From assembly GCF_013393945.1 (NCBI RefSeq), contig NZ_CP040297.1, positions 1,814,804 through 1,878,803 of the forward strand: a stretch of DNA of 64,000 bases, given 5' to 3'. Shown in pieces: positions 61,988 to 64,000 of the stretch; position 1 is the stretch's first letter; every line of letters begins with the position of its first letter. Made by a program: the position numbers and the translations under genes. The notes under the pieces are model-generated. The model was given only the letters and a program-made list of their open reading frames with translations. It searched no databases and was not told the DNA's origin. Origin of the DNA: Nostoc sp. TCL26-01 (lineage in GTDB: Bacteria > Cyanobacteriota > Cyanobacteriia > Cyanobacteriales > Nostocaceae).

Positions 61988-63283
61988 TTATCCCGGATAA
62001 ACTCTACCTTTCCAAGCACCACCTCGTCCTTGCCAATGGCGGAGGGCTGAATCTATGGTCATGAGGGTGTAGAGAAAGGCGATCGCTGGTAAACTCAAAG
62101 CTAGTAAGGGAGAACAGCGATAAAAGTGAATCGTCGGCAAATAAGCCAGAGTCATCAATAGCCATGTGAGTAAACCTGTCAGAGCGATCGCCCAATTTCC
62201 CAATAAAACACCGATCATCATACCTACAGGTGGCAACAAATAAATTATAGTCATCGCTAATAGTGTTCCTACTAGTAGCAAGGGTGAATAATTTAACTGT
62301 GTATACGCAGTTCGAGCTACCATATCCCAAATAGTTTGCAGAGATGGATAAGGACGCAAGCTACGAGTTAGGGAACTTAAGCCTAGCCAGATTTTTCTAG
62401 ACTGGGGATGGGGAGATGGGGAGATGGGGGGATGGGGAGATGGGGGGAAAGAACCTATACAAGTATTTTCTCCTTGTCTCATTGTCCCCTTATCCCCTTG
62501 TCTCATTGTCCTACTCCCCTTAACAGCCTGCGCTAGAGTACAATCATCGATTAGGGCTTGACGGATGACTTGCATCCCGCCAATCTGCTCTAATGCTTCT
62601 CGACGAATGAGGATACAACCACCAGCCGCAGCAGCAGTTTTGTTTTTGGGGTTATTTACCCAACGAAAAGGGTAGAGTTTTTGAAAGAAAAAGACGAAAG
62701 CAGGTATCAAAAATTTCTCCCAAAAGCTTTCACACCTGAGTCTGACCATGACTGATGCTAAGTCTAAATCTTCTTGGACGGCTTTGGCGACTAGGCGGCG
62801 GAGATTACTTACGTCATGTTCGATATCTGCATCGGTGAGGAAAAAATAATCAGGTAGAGACTCTGTATGCAACGTCTCTAGGGATTTTTGGATACCTTGT
62901 TCCATTGCCCAGAGTTTACCAGACCAACCAGGAGGTAAGGATGAGCTAGAGATGATGTGTAATTGCTGGGTTTTATCGACGGCGTGGGCGACTCCTGCGG
63001 CAAAAGCGGCTGTCCCATCTGTACTGTGGTCATCTACTAAAAATACATCGAATTTACCAGGATAATCTTGGAGCAGGAGCGATCGCAAGGTCATCGGCAA
63101 TAACTCAGCTTCATTTCGCGCCGGAACTATGGCACAAACTCTCGGTAAAGTCGGTAAAGATTGTAACTGCGTTTCTCCTATTTCTAGTTGTTGGTCTAAG
63201 CGCCAAAACTGCCCTCGTAAACTCAATAATCCTAACCATATCAATAAAGATAAAATTAACAACCCGAAAAAAAATGCACCCAT
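61988..63283 (-). CDS. hpnB: HpnB-like glycosyltransferase family 2 with repeat insertions
   Basis: A membrane GT2 enzyme of the hopanoid-associated HpnB family. The N-terminal span (FFFGLLILSLLIWLGLLSL) precedes the GT-A domain: AIVPARNEAELLPMTLRSLL, VFLVDDHSTDGTAAFA, FFLTDADIEHDVSNL and DDCTLAQAVK. Three or four spans follow (LLLVGTLLAMTIIYLLPPV, ALTGLLTWLLMTLAYLP, LLALSLPAIAFLYTLMT). A 38-residue insertion after AQAVKGS, encoded by STRR DNA at 62401-62520, and a palindromic repeat (62854-62880; LETLHTESLPDY) sit inside the coding sequence without breaking the frame. Start 63283 (GGGAG upstream) is preferred; 63301 and 63403 are also open. It is divergent from shc. Confidence 0.75.
   Translation of the reverse strand: MGAFFFGLLILSLLIWLGLLSLRGQFWRLDQQLEIGETQLQSLPTLPRVCAIVPARNEAELLPMTLRSLLLQDYPGKFDVFLVDDHSTDGTAAFAAGVAHAVDKTQQLHIISSSSLPPGWSGKLWAMEQGIQKSLETLHTESLPDYFFLTDADIEHDVSNLRRLVAKAVQEDLDLASVMVRLRCESFWEKFLIPAFVFFFQKLYPFRWVNNPKNKTAAAAGGCILIRREALEQIGGMQVIRQALIDDCTLAQAVKGSRTMRQGDKGTMRQGENTCIGSFPPSPHPPISPSPHPQSRKIWLGLSSLTRSLRPYPSLQTIWDMVARTAYTQLNYSPLLLVGTLLAMTIIYLLPPVGMMIGVLLGNWAIALTGLLTWLLMTLAYLPTIHFYRCSPLLALSLPAIAFLYTLMTIDSALRHWQGRGGAWKGRVYPG
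62401..62520. repeat. STRR element inserted in frame in the HpnB-like gene
   Basis: It has GGGGAGATGG repeats, a GGAAAGAACCTATACAAGTA core and TTGTCTCATTGTCCCC units. It is homologous in layout to 10232-10310. On the minus strand it reads GTMRQGENTCIGSFPPSPHP. Confidence 0.75.
62854..62880. repeat. degenerate palindromic repeat within coding sequence
   Basis: GTAGAGAC (62854-62861) and TGCAACGTCTCTA (62868-62880) match the arms of the 31-bp palindrome at 22081 and 52692, with a changed centre. It lies inside the HpnB-like coding sequence. Confidence 0.6.
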
Positions 63284-63493
63284 GAGTCTCTGCACTCCCA
63301 TGCAAAATCGAGAAAAATATTGATAGTCTTTTGCTGTTATTGTGTAATTTTTGCTTTTTTCAATAGATTGAATTGTGACTGATTTTCTGTGACTCAAACA
63401 CAATACAATATTTGCTAATTGCGGTAAAAAATTTTTTCACCGTACTGCCGTGTTCATAACTAGATGTTGAGTGTGAAGGTTGAGTAGTATTTG

Positions 63494-64000
63494 ATGCAGA
63501 CACAAGACAGGGTACAAATCAATTCCATCACAGAGGCGATCGCTTCCAGCCAAAAATATCTGCTATCGTTGCAAAATCCGGCGGGTTATTGGTGGGCAGA
63601 GTTGGAATCTAATGTCACCATCACGGCTGAGGTGGTCTTACTTCATAAAATTTGGGGAACAGACAAAACTAGACCTCTGCATAAGGTGGAGACTTATCTC
63701 CGTTCACAACAACGGCAACATGGTGGTTGGGAATTATTTTACGATGATGGCGGCGAACTCAGTACATCGGTTGAAGCTTACATGGCGCTGAAACTACTGG
63801 GTGTCCCTGCAACAGACCCAGCAATGGTAAAGGCGCGAGATTTTATTCTCCAACGTGGCGGTATCAGCAAAACTCGCATTTTTACTAAGTTTCACTTGGC
63901 TTTGATTGGTTGTTACGATTGGCGTGGTCTGCCTTCTCTACCACCGTGGGTAATGCTCTTACCCAATGAGTTTCCCGTTAATATTTATGAAATGTCCAGT
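63494..64000 (+). CDS. shc: squalene-hopene cyclase, N-terminal part (cut by window end)
   Basis: The first 169 codons of squalene-hopene cyclase, open to base 64000. The N-terminal helix (ITEAIASSQKYLLSLQNPAG) and YWWAELESNVTITAEVVLLH are typical, followed by RQHGGWELFYDDGGELSTSV and EAYMALKLLG, which include a QW-type motif region. The enzyme turns squalene into hopene, the first hopanoid. It is divergent from the HpnB-like gene with 210 bases between them, supporting a hopanoid locus. The DxDD active site lies beyond the window. Confidence 0.9.
   Translation, partial: MQTQDRVQINSITEAIASSQKYLLSLQNPAGYWWAELESNVTITAEVVLLHKIWGTDKTRPLHKVETYLRSQQRQHGGWELFYDDGGELSTSVEAYMALKLLGVPATDPAMVKARDFILQRGGISKTRIFTKFHLALIGCYDWRGLPSLPPWVMLLPNEFPVNIYEMSS

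Overview
The window looks like chromosome from a filamentous heterocyst-type cyanobacterium (Nostoc/Anabaena group). The evidence is the many GCGATCGC (HIP1-type) octamers, abundant short tandemly repeated heptad repeats (STRR, e.g. CCCCAGT/GGGGATT), and typical cyanobacterial genes (PxcA, DUF3611, DUF2555, a Ktr regulatory subunit, squalene-hopene cyclase). No rRNA, tRNA or CRISPR array was recognised.

Layout. 1-9.6 kb: a host-attachment/baeRF-like protein, KtrA, an orphan ParD-like antitoxin, a short Hsp70, UvsE UV endonuclease, small membrane proteins and a frameshifted Rpn-type nuclease gene. 9.8-17.5 kb: an AddB/UvrD-like P-loop protein with an in-frame STRR insertion, PxcA, a PIN protein, an XRE regulator, a polysaccharide deacetylase and a GT4 glycosyltransferase. 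18.5-23.3 kb: glyS, murD (its stop codon lies in a palindromic repeat), a DUF3611 protein, a MITE-like element and a small Cys-rich protein. 23.7-29.4 kb: two secreted or membrane proteins with near-duplicate signal peptides, a possible ferritin-like protein and a VanX-type dipeptidase. 29.8-38.9 kb: a PPC-repeat protein with an RTX-like tail plus a PEP-CTERM-like protein, coaBC, a DUF2555 protein, an esterase, a baeRF protein and a carotenoid-desaturase-like flavoprotein.

39.4-52.7 kb is the most unusual part: a co-directional gene run of about 10 kb. Five of its proteins start with a short LFEAP/LFETP motif, usually followed by EWE-rich acidic segments. The motif is joined to different C-terminal domains: a helical paralogue family (two of its three members carry it), an M15/LAS-type peptidase, a lysozyme-like domain and a GIY-YIG-like domain. 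The run also holds a gluzincin-like HExxH protein and three large unrecognised proteins. I infer a tag-based delivery, toxin or cell-wall-modifying system. A block of four PD-(D/E)XK nuclease genes (one HsdR-N-like, three Uma2) separates the last tagged gene from the rest.

52.8-64 kb: an M20 peptidase and amidohydrolase pair, a LuxR-type regulator, then core metabolism (tkt, fabF, acpP), an HdrB-like protein, and a divergent hopanoid pair: an HpnB-like glycosyltransferase carrying repeat insertions inside its coding sequence, and shc, which runs off the window end.
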